Of a DNA stretch of 14,128 bases, positions 1-6,487 are shown one piece after another (the first letter of the stretch is position 1; each line of letters opens with the position of its first letter). The notes below the pieces were generated by a model. That model did not search any database. It was not told where the DNA came from and saw nothing but the letters and a program-made list of their open reading frames with translations. The stretch is from Paludibacteraceae bacterium. GTDB taxonomy: Bacteria > Bacteroidota > Bacteroidia > Bacteroidales > Paludibacteraceae. The stretch is from NCBI GenBank assembly GCA_947445425.1, contig CANFFA010000017.1, forward strand, positions 1 through 14,128, given 5' to 3'. The position numbers and the translations under genes are program-made.

Positions 1-1
1 G

Positions 2-274
2 CAGGGGGCCGGAAGTTATGCCGCAAAATTATGTGCGGATTTAGTCCTGAACACCTATTCTGATTGGTACTTACCATCTAAAGACGAACTAAACTTAATG
101 TATGTTAATTTAAAAGCGCAAGGCCTGGGCGATTTTGCCATTAGCGGCAACGGCTATTGGAGTTCCAGTGAGTACGATCACAACAGCACTTGGTTCCAGT
201 TCTTCCATAGTGGCTCCCCGAACCGCTACTACAAGAACTACCCCTGCAATGTAAGGGCTGTTCGATCTTTTTAA
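2..274 (+). CDS. 3' end of C-type-lectin/DUF1566-like protein, probable DGR target (5' truncated by window)
   Basis: Only the last 90 residues are present; the reading frame is open from base 2 to the TAA at 272-274, so the true start lies upstream of the window. The visible part contains the DUF1566/Lcl-type core: a WYLPSKDELNLMY block, then GYWSSSEY, then a W-x-Q-x-F-x-x-G stretch and a final VRAVRSF. This is the arrangement of C-type-lectin-fold proteins diversified by retroelements in Bacteroidota, in which the fold presents variable residues on a binding surface. The 26 codons between GYWSSSE and VRAVRSF (173-250) include 17 ending in C, versus 16 of the 56 codons before them. That is what adenine-directed mutagenesis of AAC codons in a template would leave. 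The alternative is an ordinary, non-diversified DUF1566 protein. Cell location and ligand cannot be judged without the N-terminus. Confidence 0.8.
   Translation, partial: QGAGSYAAKLCADLVLNTYSDWYLPSKDELNLMYVNLKAQGLGDFAISGNGYWSSSEYDHNSTWFQFFHSGSPNRYYKNYPCNVRAVRSF
150..272 (+). other. Putative DGR variable region (VR)
   Basis: This is the last part of the lectin-like gene. Codons at 173-250 read tac gat cac aac agc act, then ttc, ttc, ttc, cat, agt, tcc, ccg, aac, cgc, tac, tac, aag, aac, tac, ccc, tgc. Nearly all can be derived from AAC/AAT (or CAG) by changing only adenines, while the framing codons for W, Q, G and VRAVR are intact. In known DGRs the VR lies at the 3' end of the target gene and is overwritten by cDNA copied from a template repeat with A-to-N errors. 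The boundaries are approximate because no template repeat is visible for alignment. The assignment is inferred from codon pattern and protein family. Confidence 0.6.
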
Positions 275-295
275 TAATTTATCTATTTTAATATA

Positions 296-316
296 CTTGG
301 ATATTTGCTTTCCAAG
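296..316 (+). other. Short hairpin just after the putative VR
   Basis: CTTGGA (296-301) and TCCAAG (311-316) form a 6-bp stem with a 9-nt loop, starting 22 nt after the stop codon. Some DGRs have a hairpin shortly downstream of the VR that promotes retrohoming, so the position is suggestive. The stem is short and AT-rich sequence yields such pairs by chance. There is no U-tract, so it is a poor intrinsic terminator. Confidence 0.25.
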
Positions 317-467
317 GTGTATTACCATAGAATATTCATATTATACAAGAAATATCTGGAATTACACAAAGATTATTTCACTAAGAAATATCATTATTGG
401 ATGTGAATGGATATTGCCCCCATCTCATCGGATATATAAAACCTAATTAATCGTAGGAGTTTGCGGA

Positions 468-625
468 CAGGTAGGCGGGATTTTTTTCTAATCCCGCCTT
501 TCCTGTTTTTAGAATCCTTGATCCGTTTTTATGGCTTTGAGCTTTGTTGTTATGCTAGTTTAAAAAGAAGAATTGAAAATCCCAAGAATACAAAAGGCGG
601 GATTGAAAAAAATCCCGCCTACCAG
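468..625. repeat. MITE-like intergenic element with hairpin-forming inverted ends
   Basis: The 21-nt segments 468-488 and 605-625 are inverted copies of each other (20 of 21 matching), with core GGTAGGCGGGATTTTTTTC. Each end also folds alone: AGGCGGGATT (473-482) pairs with AATCCCGCCT (490-499), and AGGCGGGATT (595-604) pairs with AATCCCGCCT (611-620). About 110 bp of AT-rich DNA with no credible gene lies between them. The structure fits a non-autonomous palindromic repeat (MITE/REP type). No transposase or clear target-site duplication is seen. The rest of the 275-773 gap is AT-rich and holds only the short hairpin at 296-316 and the terminator at 685-738. Confidence 0.65.
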
Positions 626-684
626 TTCGCAAGTTTCAGTAATGTTCAAGTTTTGGATATCCACAAAGTCGGGGATATTGCTAT

Positions 685-738
685 AAAAAAAGGGTGCCCA
701 TTCATATCAATTTAGATATGAATGGGTACCCTTTTTTA
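685..738. terminator. Bidirectional intrinsic terminator downstream of the rhlE-type gene
   Basis: An A-run (685-691) leads into a 17-bp stem, GGGTGCCCATTCATATC (692-708) against GATATGAATGGGTACCC (715-731), with one G/T imperfection and a 6-nt loop. A T-run (732-737) follows. The flanking A- and T-runs let it work on either strand. It sits about 36 nt past the helicase stop codon at 774, so it most likely ends that minus-strand transcript. Confidence 0.85.
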
Positions 739-773
739 TATTTTGAGTTGAGCTGATTTTGTTGTTCTCAATT

Positions 774-2132
774 TTATCTTCCCCAATACTTCTTTGGGCT
801 ACTGTCCACCTTCTTCGGAGCATCTTCCTCTCTTCTGCGTTTGATCAGCACCTTTGGAGCATCAGAAGCATCACTGCTGGTTGTTGCAGGTTTTGGTGCG
901 CGATTGTGAACCGGTTTCGGTTTGTTTGGATTTTGCGGACGTGCCTGGTTTTGTGGCTTCGGTTTTGGTTTCCCTTTGCCTTCGGCAGGAATATTTACTG
1001 CTGGATAAGGATGATCTTCAATGACTGGTATCTTTATAGAAATCAGTTTTTGAATGTCTTTCAAGTATTCACGTTCTTCTGCGTCGCAAAAAGAGATTGC
1101 TTTTCCATCTTTTCCAGCCCGACCCGTTCTTCCGATCCGGTGAACATAAGTTTCAGGGATGTTTGGAATTTCATAATTGATTACCAAAGACAATTGATCA
1201 ATGTCAATACCACGGGCAGCGATGTCGGTGGCTACTAATACACGTGTGCTATGATCCTTGAAATTGCGCAATGCATTTTGACGTGCATTTTGCGATTTGT
1301 TTCCATGAATGGCTTCCGCTTTGATGTGGGCTTTTACCAACATCCTTTGCACTTTGTCTGCACCATGTTTGGTTCGGGTAAATACGAGTGCGGTAGGGAT
1401 GGATTTGTCCTTTAATAAGTGAATCAATAGATCTTTTTTGTTTTCAGCATCCACATAGTACAATTCTTGTTCGATTGTTTCGGCAGTTGACGAAACGGGA
1501 GCAACTTCCACCTCTTCTGGATTCGTTAAGATTGTACCTGCCAATACACGGATAGATTCTGGCATGGTAGCCGAAAAGAAGAGTGATTGACGTTTAACAG
1601 GGACGAGTTTGATGAGTTTACGCACATCGTGAATGAATCCCATGTCGAGCATTCTATCCGCTTCGTCTAAAACGAAAATACCAAGATCACCTAACTTTAC
1701 ATATTTTTGGTCTATCAAATCCAGTAAACGTCCTGGGGTTGCTACCAAGATATCAACGCCCATTTTGAGTGGATTTACTTGTTGACTTTGCGGTACACCT
1801 CCAAAGATAACAGTATGACGTAGACCTGTATTTTTGCCATAGTTGGCAAAACTTTCACCAATTTGTATCGCTAATTCACGGGTTGGAGTGACAATAAGTG
1901 CCTTGATTTTCCTTGGCCCTTTGTCGTTTCCTTTTTGAAGAAATAGTTGTTGTAGGATAGGGATTGCAAAAGCGGCTGTTTTTCCGGTTCCTGTTTGTGC
2001 ACAACCCAAGAGATCGGTGCCTTTAAGAATTATTGGAATGGCAATGGCCTGAATAGGAGTAGGGTGGGTGTAACCTTCGTGTTGAAGAGCGTTTAAGATC
2101 GGCTCTATAAGATCTAATTTTTCAAATGACAT
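774..2132 (-). CDS. rhlE: DEAD-box ATP-dependent RNA helicase, RhlE type
   Basis: The 452-residue protein unwinds RNA duplexes with ATP in the cytoplasm; relatives act in ribosome assembly, RNA decay and cold adaptation. All helicase motifs are visible in order: Q motif GYTHPTPIQ (20-28), Walker A AQTGTGKT (45-52), PTRELA (83-88), TPGR (132-135), DEAD (156-159), SAT (187-189), the motif V region [10 protein letters not shown] (301-310) and HRIGRTGR (331-338). After about residue 380 comes a low-complexity tail rich in Pro, Lys, Gln, Asn and Arg, ending KKYWGR. Such basic tails are common in RhlE proteins and probably bind RNA. The ATG at 2130-2132 places the Q motif at the usual distance from the N-terminus. 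The gene seems to be transcribed alone, with a -7 box upstream and a strong terminator downstream. The family is certain; the symbol rhlE is the best fit among DEAD-box paralogues. Confidence 0.93.
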   Translation of the reverse strand: MSFEKLDLIEPILNALQHEGYTHPTPIQAIAIPIILKGTDLLGCAQTGTGKTAAFAIPILQQLFLQKGNDKGPRKIKALIVTPTRELAIQIGESFANYGKNTGLRHTVIFGGVPQSQQVNPLKMGVDILVATPGRLLDLIDQKYVKLGDLGIFVLDEADRMLDMGFIHDVRKLIKLVPVKRQSLFFSATMPESIRVLAGTILTNPEEVEVAPVSSTAETIEQELYYVDAENKKDLLIHLLKDKSIPTALVFTRTKHGADKVQRMLVKAHIKAEAIHGNKSQNARQNALRNFKDHSTRVLVATDIAARGIDIDQLSLVINYEIPNIPETYVHRIGRTGRAGKDGKAISFCDAEEREYLKDIQKLISIKIPVIEDHPYPAVNIPAEGKGKPKPKPQNQARPQNPNKPKPVHNRAPKPATTSSDASDAPKVLIKRRREEDAPKKVDSSPKKYWGR

Positions 2133-2156
2133 ATAAATAGTTTGTACGCAGTATTA

Positions 2157-2172
2157 TTGTACAAATGTACAA
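2157..2172. promoter_or_regulatory. Palindrome overlapping a -7 promoter box of the rhlE-type gene
   Basis: TTGTACAAATGTACAA is a perfect 7-2-7 palindrome 25 nt upstream of the helicase start. It contains, on the minus strand, TACATTTG (2162-2169), matching the Bacteroidota -7 consensus TAnnTTTG. The nearest minus-strand TTTG upstream (2198-2201) is 28 nt away, longer than usual for a -33 box. The palindrome could be an operator, but that is inference. Confidence 0.35.
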
Positions 2173-2289
2173 AGTTTGATATTGCGCGATAGGATTGCAA
2201 AGGTACGGAAAATAAAGCAATGGGCAAAAGTTTGATTTTTTAGGGAATCTCAATTGTAATTCAGTTTTAATTATTTTGATACTACAATA

Positions 2290-3060
2290 TTATCCCCGAG
2301 TAAATACCAACTTTTGTTCAGTTGAGAGTTCTTCATTGTACCAATATCCATCAGCATTGAAGCCTTTTAAATCTTCAAATGCTTCAATTCTATTTTCCAC
2401 AACGTAGCGCACCATCATCCCCCTTGCTTTTTTGATATAGACCACAATGGCCTTGTATTTTCCATCTACACACTCTAGAAAATCAAAATCAATAACCCTT
2501 GCCTGTAGTTTTTTTCTGTTGATGGATTTGAAGTATTCGTTTGAAGATAAATTCAGTACAATGCGTTCTTCTTTAAGTCCGTCTAAAGTCACATTGAGGA
2601 GTTCAGTCAATTTGTTGCCCCAAAATTTATATCCATCCTTGTGTCCATTGATGTTTAATTTCGTGCTGATTTCCCATCTATAGGCTTGGATTAAATCCAA
2701 AGGGCGAAGAATTCCATACAATCCAGAAAAGAGTCTGAGGTGGGATTGTAAGTAGTCAAGCTCTTCAGCTGTGAATTTTGAAGGATTGAGTCCACGGTAT
2801 ACTTCACCGTCATAGGTGAATACAACTTGTTTGGCATTTGAAGGTGTGAAAGGTAATTGCCATTGGGCATGACGTTCCACATTGGTGCTTGCCAATTTCA
2901 TGTTTATGCCCAGTAATTTTGCAAGCTCAAGGTCTGTTACTTGCCGAATTTCTTGGATGATTTGATTTGCTTCGTCAATAAATTGTGGAAGGCTATGTTT
3001 ATTTGTGATGTCTTGAGGGTTGAAATTCTGTATTTTAGCCGGAGAAAGTAGTAGTAACAT
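2290..3060 (-). CDS. yaaA: YaaA family protein (DUF328), peroxide stress response
   Basis: At 256 residues this is a full-length YaaA/UPF0246 protein. Family hallmarks are visible: N-terminal LLLLSPAKIQN (2-12), TYDGEVYRGL (82-91), FSGLYGILRPLDLIQAYRWE (111-130), LNLSSNEYFKSI (169-180) and KKARGMMVRYV (210-220). In E. coli YaaA lowers free intracellular iron during H2O2 stress and so limits Fenton damage; it binds DNA in vitro. The same role is inferred here. The gene begins 22 nt after the LytTR regulator's stop codon, with no promoter visible in the gap, so it is probably the third gene of the kinase-regulator unit. The 157 nt after its stop hold no clear terminator hairpin, only the helicase promoter region. 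Confidence 0.92.
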   Translation of the reverse strand: MLLLLSPAKIQNFNPQDITNKHSLPQFIDEANQIIQEIRQVTDLELAKLLGINMKLASTNVERHAQWQLPFTPSNAKQVVFTYDGEVYRGLNPSKFTAEELDYLQSHLRLFSGLYGILRPLDLIQAYRWEISTKLNINGHKDGYKFWGNKLTELLNVTLDGLKEERIVLNLSSNEYFKSINRKKLQARVIDFDFLECVDGKYKAIVVYIKKARGMMVRYVVENRIEAFEDLKGFNADGYWYNEELSTEQKLVFTRG

Positions 3061-3082
3061 TGATTTGAATTATAAATTGTCT

Positions 3083-3802
3083 TTAGCTTAGAAAAATCTT
3101 GTCAACAAAGCTTTGGAAGCTGTCTTTGTATTGTTCGCCAATAGGAATGAATACTTTTTGGTCAAAGACAATGCGATTGCGCTCAATCACTTTTACTTGG
3201 TCCAAGTTGACGATAAAAGAACGGTGTACCCGCATAAATTGTTCTTTGGGCAATTGTTCTTCCATGGCTTTAAGACGGATGAGTGTGGTGACAGGATTGT
3301 CATTGACGAGGTGAATTTGAATGTATTCATTTGCACTTTCAATGTATTTAATGTCTGCCATGGCGATGCGTACCAGCTTGTATTCCGATTTGACAAACAG
3401 GTAATCAGGAGTAGTTTGTATTGTTTCTATAGGTTTTTGATTCAGCTCAAACCAGGTCTTGGCTTTGGTAACTGCTTTCAAAAAAACTGCATAGCTGATG
3501 GGTTTAAGAATATAATCCATAGCATCCACTTGAAAACCCTCCATGGCATATTCGCTGTAGGCAGTGGTGAAAATGACCTTCGGTTTGATTGACAATGATT
3601 TTACAAAATCCATCCCATTGAGATCGGGCATGTTAATGTCTACAAACATCAAGTCCACCGTATTGTTTTCCAAATACTCCATTGCTTCATAAGCACTTTG
3701 ACACAATGCGACAGATTCCAAAAAGGGAGTTTTTTCTATGTATGCTTCAATTTGTTGAAGTGCCAATGGCTCATCATCTATGGCTAAACATTTAATCTTC
3801 AT
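3083..3802 (-). CDS. LytTR-family response regulator (LytR/AlgR type)
   Basis: The 239-residue protein is a phosphorylation-controlled DNA-binding regulator. The receiver domain (about 1-120) has the acidic pair DD (9-10), phospho-acceptor D55 in FVDINMP, T80 in FTTAY and K100 in LKP. A LytTR DNA-binding domain covers about 132-236, with the signature IKYIESANEYIQIH and the FMRVHRSFIVNLDQV block. Its start overlaps the kinase 3' end by 11 nt, the usual arrangement for a translationally coupled pair. The cognate kinase is therefore almost certainly the upstream gene. Target promoters cannot be named from this window; LytTR proteins usually bind paired direct repeats, and I did not identify a convincing pair near these genes. 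Confidence 0.94.
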   Translation of the reverse strand: MKIKCLAIDDEPLALQQIEAYIEKTPFLESVALCQSAYEAMEYLENNTVDLMFVDINMPDLNGMDFVKSLSIKPKVIFTTAYSEYAMEGFQVDAMDYILKPISYAVFLKAVTKAKTWFELNQKPIETIQTTPDYLFVKSEYKLVRIAMADIKYIESANEYIQIHLVNDNPVTTLIRLKAMEEQLPKEQFMRVHRSFIVNLDQVKVIERNRIVFDQKVFIPIGEQYKDSFQSFVDKIFLS

Positions 3803-4928
3803 ATATTGGTATCGTTAATTGTATTGTAAAAGTAGTATCATTCTCAAGGATGTTTAAAGTGTAATTTTGTTCGAACAATAGCTCCAGACTTTTCTTGATA
3901 TTGGACATTCCAATTCCCGAGTGACTTTGTTCTAAACTCACTTTGTTTTTGTGTTTGCTATTCTTCACTTCGCAATACAATTGCTTTTCTTTTACTTCGA
4001 GTTTGAATGAAACAAAAGAGTCGTGCTGATAACTCACACCATGTTTAAAGGCATTTTCTATAATCGAATTGTACAACATGGGTGGAATTTGCAGGTCTGG
4101 AATGTGATCTGGGATTTCTACGGTCACATTTACCTTTTTTGAGAAGCGTAACTTCATTAAGCTAATATAGCTTTCAATAAATTCGATCTCTTTTTTTAAG
4201 CTGGTGTGCCCATGTGAAGTATCATACAGTAAATAACGCATCAAAGTGGAGAGGCGAATGATGGCATCCTTTGCTGTTTCGGTGTTAATATCAACTAAAG
4301 CATGGATGTTGTTCAAGGTATTCATGAAGAAATGTGGGCTTACCTGATGCCTCAACAAGGCCAATTCAGTTTTGAGCTGTTCTTTTTCTACATCCTTCCG
4401 CAAACCCTCCTCCTTGAGCCATTTTGTTACCAATTTAATGGCTGTACTCATCCCAACCACCAAGAATGCAATGATCATGTTGTCTGCAAAAATCATGAAG
4501 ATGGACTTTTGCGGTGGAAGGATGGGTGCTCTAAATCCTATGGGTTGCATGTCGCGGTTAAGTTCCATGGGAGGCATTCCAGGGCCTAAGTCCATGGGTG
4601 GCATTGCCAAAGGTTCGGGAGGAGCTAAATAAATGCGTAATAAAATGCCAATAGCTGTAATGGCAAGTATTCCTATTATTGTAAAAGCGATATAAAAGAG
4701 ATAGTTCTTTTTGAATAAAAACTGAGGAACAAAGATATAAACGTTCAGTAAGAAAAGGATTAGAAAGGAGGTGGTTCTAATCCATTCTCCACTTACCTTG
4801 TTCCAATCCACCACTCCCAATTCTCTGTTCATGAAAAATGGTAGTGAAAAAATACCTGCCCAAATCATTGTAAACACCAATGATTCTATGATTCTAAAAT
4901 TGGGAGATTTGTTTTCTGAACTTTTCAT
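3792..4928 (-). CDS. LytS/YehU-type sensor histidine kinase with Met-Pro periplasmic loop
   Basis: The 378-residue membrane kinase has four predicted transmembrane segments, at about 14-33, 52-71, 76-100 and 142-162. A short coiled-coil-like linker (about 165-190) leads to a His_kinase domain with the H-box LLRHQVSPHFFMNTLNN (phospho-acceptor H199), N-box ENAFKHG (291-297) and a G-box around SGIGMSNI (337-344). It should phosphorylate the LytTR regulator encoded immediately downstream, whose start it overlaps. By positive-inside topology, residues 101-141 face the periplasm. That loop is strikingly Pro- and Met-rich and holds a 9-residue tandem repeat starting MPPM(D/E)L at 109 and 118. No known sensor domain is recognised. 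The loop may be the sensing element, possibly for a metal such as Cu(I), but that is speculative. Confidence 0.93.
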   Translation of the reverse strand: MKSSENKSPNFRIIESLVFTMIWAGIFSLPFFMNRELGVVDWNKVSGEWIRTTSFLILFLLNVYIFVPQFLFKKNYLFYIAFTIIGILAITAIGILLRIYLAPPEPLAMPPMDLGPGMPPMELNRDMQPIGFRAPILPPQKSIFMIFADNMIIAFLVVGMSTAIKLVTKWLKEEGLRKDVEKEQLKTELALLRHQVSPHFFMNTLNNIHALVDINTETAKDAIIRLSTLMRYLLYDTSHGHTSLKKEIEFIESYISLMKLRFSKKVNVTVEIPDHIPDLQIPPMLYNSIIENAFKHGVSYQHDSFVSFKLEVKEKQLYCEVKNSKHKNKVSLEQSHSGIGMSNIKKSLELLFEQNYTLNILENDTTFTIQLTIPIYED

Positions 4929-4952
4929 AACGAACGTTCTATTTTAAATGTG

Positions 4953-4989
4953 AAGCTAGGATAAGTATAAGACTTACCCTAGCTTTTTT
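4953..4989. promoter_or_regulatory. Strong hairpin in the kinase 5' leader
   Basis: The 14-nt arm AAGCTAGGATAAGT (4953-4966) pairs with ACTTACCCTAGCTT (4972-4985) with one mismatch and a 5-nt loop, followed on the plus strand by TTTT. On the plus strand it looks like an intrinsic terminator, but no plus-strand gene runs into it. On the minus strand it lies between the probable promoter (5011-5018) and the kinase start (4928), in the 5' leader and without a U-tract on its 3' side. It could block antisense transcription or act as a leader structure. Confidence 0.5.
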
Positions 4990-5010
4990 GATTTGAATTA
5001 AGTAATGGGA

Positions 5011-5018
5011 CAAATATA
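5011..5018 (-). promoter_or_regulatory. Candidate -7 box for the kinase-regulator-yaaA unit
   Basis: On the minus strand this reads TATATTTG, a match to TAnnTTTG, 83 nt upstream of the kinase ATG. No convincing TTTG -33 box is seen at the normal spacing. It overlaps the outer terminus of the repeat element at 5016-5220 by three bases. Confidence 0.35.
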
Positions 5019-5220
5019 ATGTTGTATTTTAGAAGAAAATGGAACGCTGATTTACACGGTCTAAACGGATTAAGAACGGATTAAAAAAAATGCAAGCATT
5101 TTTGATAAGAGCGCATAATCAATTGACGTAGTCAATTATAGATCCGTTTTTTTTTATCAGCATTTTCTGTGTAAATCCGCGTACCATTAATATTTGACTA
5201 ATAAAATAATAAGACATTAT
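5016..5220. repeat. Palindromic intergenic repeat element (about 205 bp)
   Basis: The outer ends are ATAATGTTGTATT (5016-5028) and the inverted AATAAGACATTAT (5208-5220), 11 of 13 matching. Inside them GGAACGCTGATTTACAC (5041-5057) is inverted as GTGTAAATCCGCGTACC (5169-5185), 15 of 17 matching. Further in, AACGGAT near 5085 is opposed to ATCCGTT near 5143, with small hairpins such as AATTGAC-GTA-GTCAATT in the centre. The nested symmetry fits a mobile non-coding palindromic repeat. It fills most of the 331-nt gap between the kinase and the lipoprotein genes, and may also end the lipoprotein transcript. No gene is seen in that gap. Confidence 0.65.
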
Positions 5221-5259
5221 TTATTTCCCACTACTTACATATTTTTTGTCAGCGGAAAA

Positions 5260-6357
5260 CTATTTTTTAGCTCTGTAAATATCCCATGCAATTTTGTCAA
5301 CAATACTGGTTGCGAAATAAGTTTGACGTAAGGAAACGAACAAAGTTCTGATGTTTTCCAAAGTAGCATTGCCTAATAATTGCGTTACTGTAGCACTTGT
5401 ACCATCATCAAAAGTGATTTTAAGTTCTCTTTTGTGGTTGGTAATGCTGGTTTCAACTGAATCTGTTTGCTGATCCACCATTTCCACTTTGGATTTTGAT
5501 TGCAACACGCCAGCAACATATACTTTCGCACTGTCAAGGCTATTCATGCCAGGTTTTCTCGTGATTTGAACATCACCAATGGTCAAAGAATATTCTTTTT
5601 CCTTGTGTTTTCCGCCCATTGCTGACGATTTGATCGCGGTGAATTTCTCTTCGTATAGTACTTTTGATTCTTTGGAAATGCTGTAGATTGATACCACTGA
5701 ATCACCCCTTTTGTAAACACATTTGGCTTCAAACCCATTGGCAAAAGCAAAGCCGGATCCAAACTGATAGCCTTTTGATTTGCTATTGGACGATTGGATG
5801 TTTAACGCACCAGCCTCTACCCCTTTGATGTTGATGGTGGATGCCATGTGATAATCCCACAGATTATAGTTAAAACGGTATTTGTAATCTGTTAATGAAA
5901 AGATGTAATTATTTGTCAATGCACTGTCAGCAGCATTGTAGGTAAGCAGAGTTCTTGGATTTCTTACTTTCTCAGCTGGTAGTCGCACCAACATTATAGT
6001 GCTGTCAGCCGTTTTAGTGAAGAAGTTCAACAAAGAAGGATTCCATTTTTTAGAGCTTTTAGATTTGTTGAAATCGTAAACACCTGTAATGTCGGAAAGC
6101 GAAATAGAATCCAATGCTAGTGTGCTTGTATTTTCGGCAGAGACTTTCATTGCACCTAGCGTAGTTGCTCCATCTGCATTCGTCAATACTTGATAGGCTG
6201 TTGAGCTAGAAATTTCGTTCATTGCTGAAGTTAAGCTTTGGGTGTTTGAACTCAAAGAACTTTGTAAGGTACTTTGGCTTAATTCATTTTTGTTGCTACA
6301 GCTCCAGGTCATCAAACTTAGGGCTGTGATTGCGAAATAAATTTTTGTCGTTTTCAT
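5260..6357 (-). CDS. Putative lipoprotein of unknown function
   Basis: I do not recognise the family. From the ATG at 6355-6357 the product has 365 residues: a short basic start (MKTTK), a hydrophobic segment and a Cys at position 20 in LMTWSC. This looks like a type II signal peptide, although the -3 residue (T) is not the classical Leu. Residues 21-70 are Ser/Thr/Asn-rich and low in complexity, a probable linker from the membrane anchor. The rest has alternating polar and hydrophobic stretches with no obvious catalytic motif, suggesting a soluble beta-rich domain on the envelope. The frame stays open for 74 codons upstream into the CDF gene, but that extension would bury the signal peptide and lies upstream of a good promoter, so the internal ATG is preferred. 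The gene is probably transcribed alone. Confidence 0.8.
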   Translation of the reverse strand: MKTTKIYFAITALSLMTWSCSNKNELSQSTLQSSLSSNTQSLTSAMNEISSSTAYQVLTNADGATTLGAMKVSAENTSTLALDSISLSDITGVYDFNKSKSSKKWNPSLLNFFTKTADSTIMLVRLPAEKVRNPRTLLTYNAADSALTNNYIFSLTDYKYRFNYNLWDYHMASTINIKGVEAGALNIQSSNSKSKGYQFGSGFAFANGFEAKCVYKRGDSVVSIYSISKESKVLYEEKFTAIKSSAMGGKHKEKEYSLTIGDVQITRKPGMNSLDSAKVYVAGVLQSKSKVEMVDQQTDSVETSITNHKRELKITFDDGTSATVTQLLGNATLENIRTLFVSLRQTYFATSIVDKIAWDIYRAKK

Positions 6358-6408
6358 AAGAAATGTTTTAGGTGAATAAGTTCGGATTGTTCTTTTGTAA
6401 TTGTAAGG

Positions 6409-6439
6409 CAAAAATAAGGGGGAAAGAGAACGAAAACAA
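6409..6439 (-). promoter_or_regulatory. Bacteroidota-type promoter of the lipoprotein gene
   Basis: On the minus strand TATTTTTG (6409-6416) matches the -7 consensus TAnnTTTG. TTG (6437-6439) lies 20 nt upstream of it, at the normal -33 distance. The ATG chosen for the lipoprotein is about 50 nt downstream, which also supports that start over a longer frame. Confidence 0.5.
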
Positions 6440-6487
6440 CTACTTTCAGTGAAATGCCCAAAAGTTTCAGTGGAAAAGGTACAATGC

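Noticed and set aside
110..328. Minus-strand open frame of 72 codons over the lectin-like 3' end
   Set aside because: It is antisense to the DUF1566-like reading frame, which has clear family motifs, and it shows no motif of its own.
461..715. Plus-strand open frame of 84 codons in the 275-773 gap
   Set aside because: It runs through both hairpin ends of the 468-625 repeat and into the terminator; the composition is that of a repeat, not a protein.
759..1238. Plus-strand 159-codon open frame
   Set aside because: It is antisense to the helicase gene; the encoded sequence is Trp/Arg/Phe-rich nonsense.
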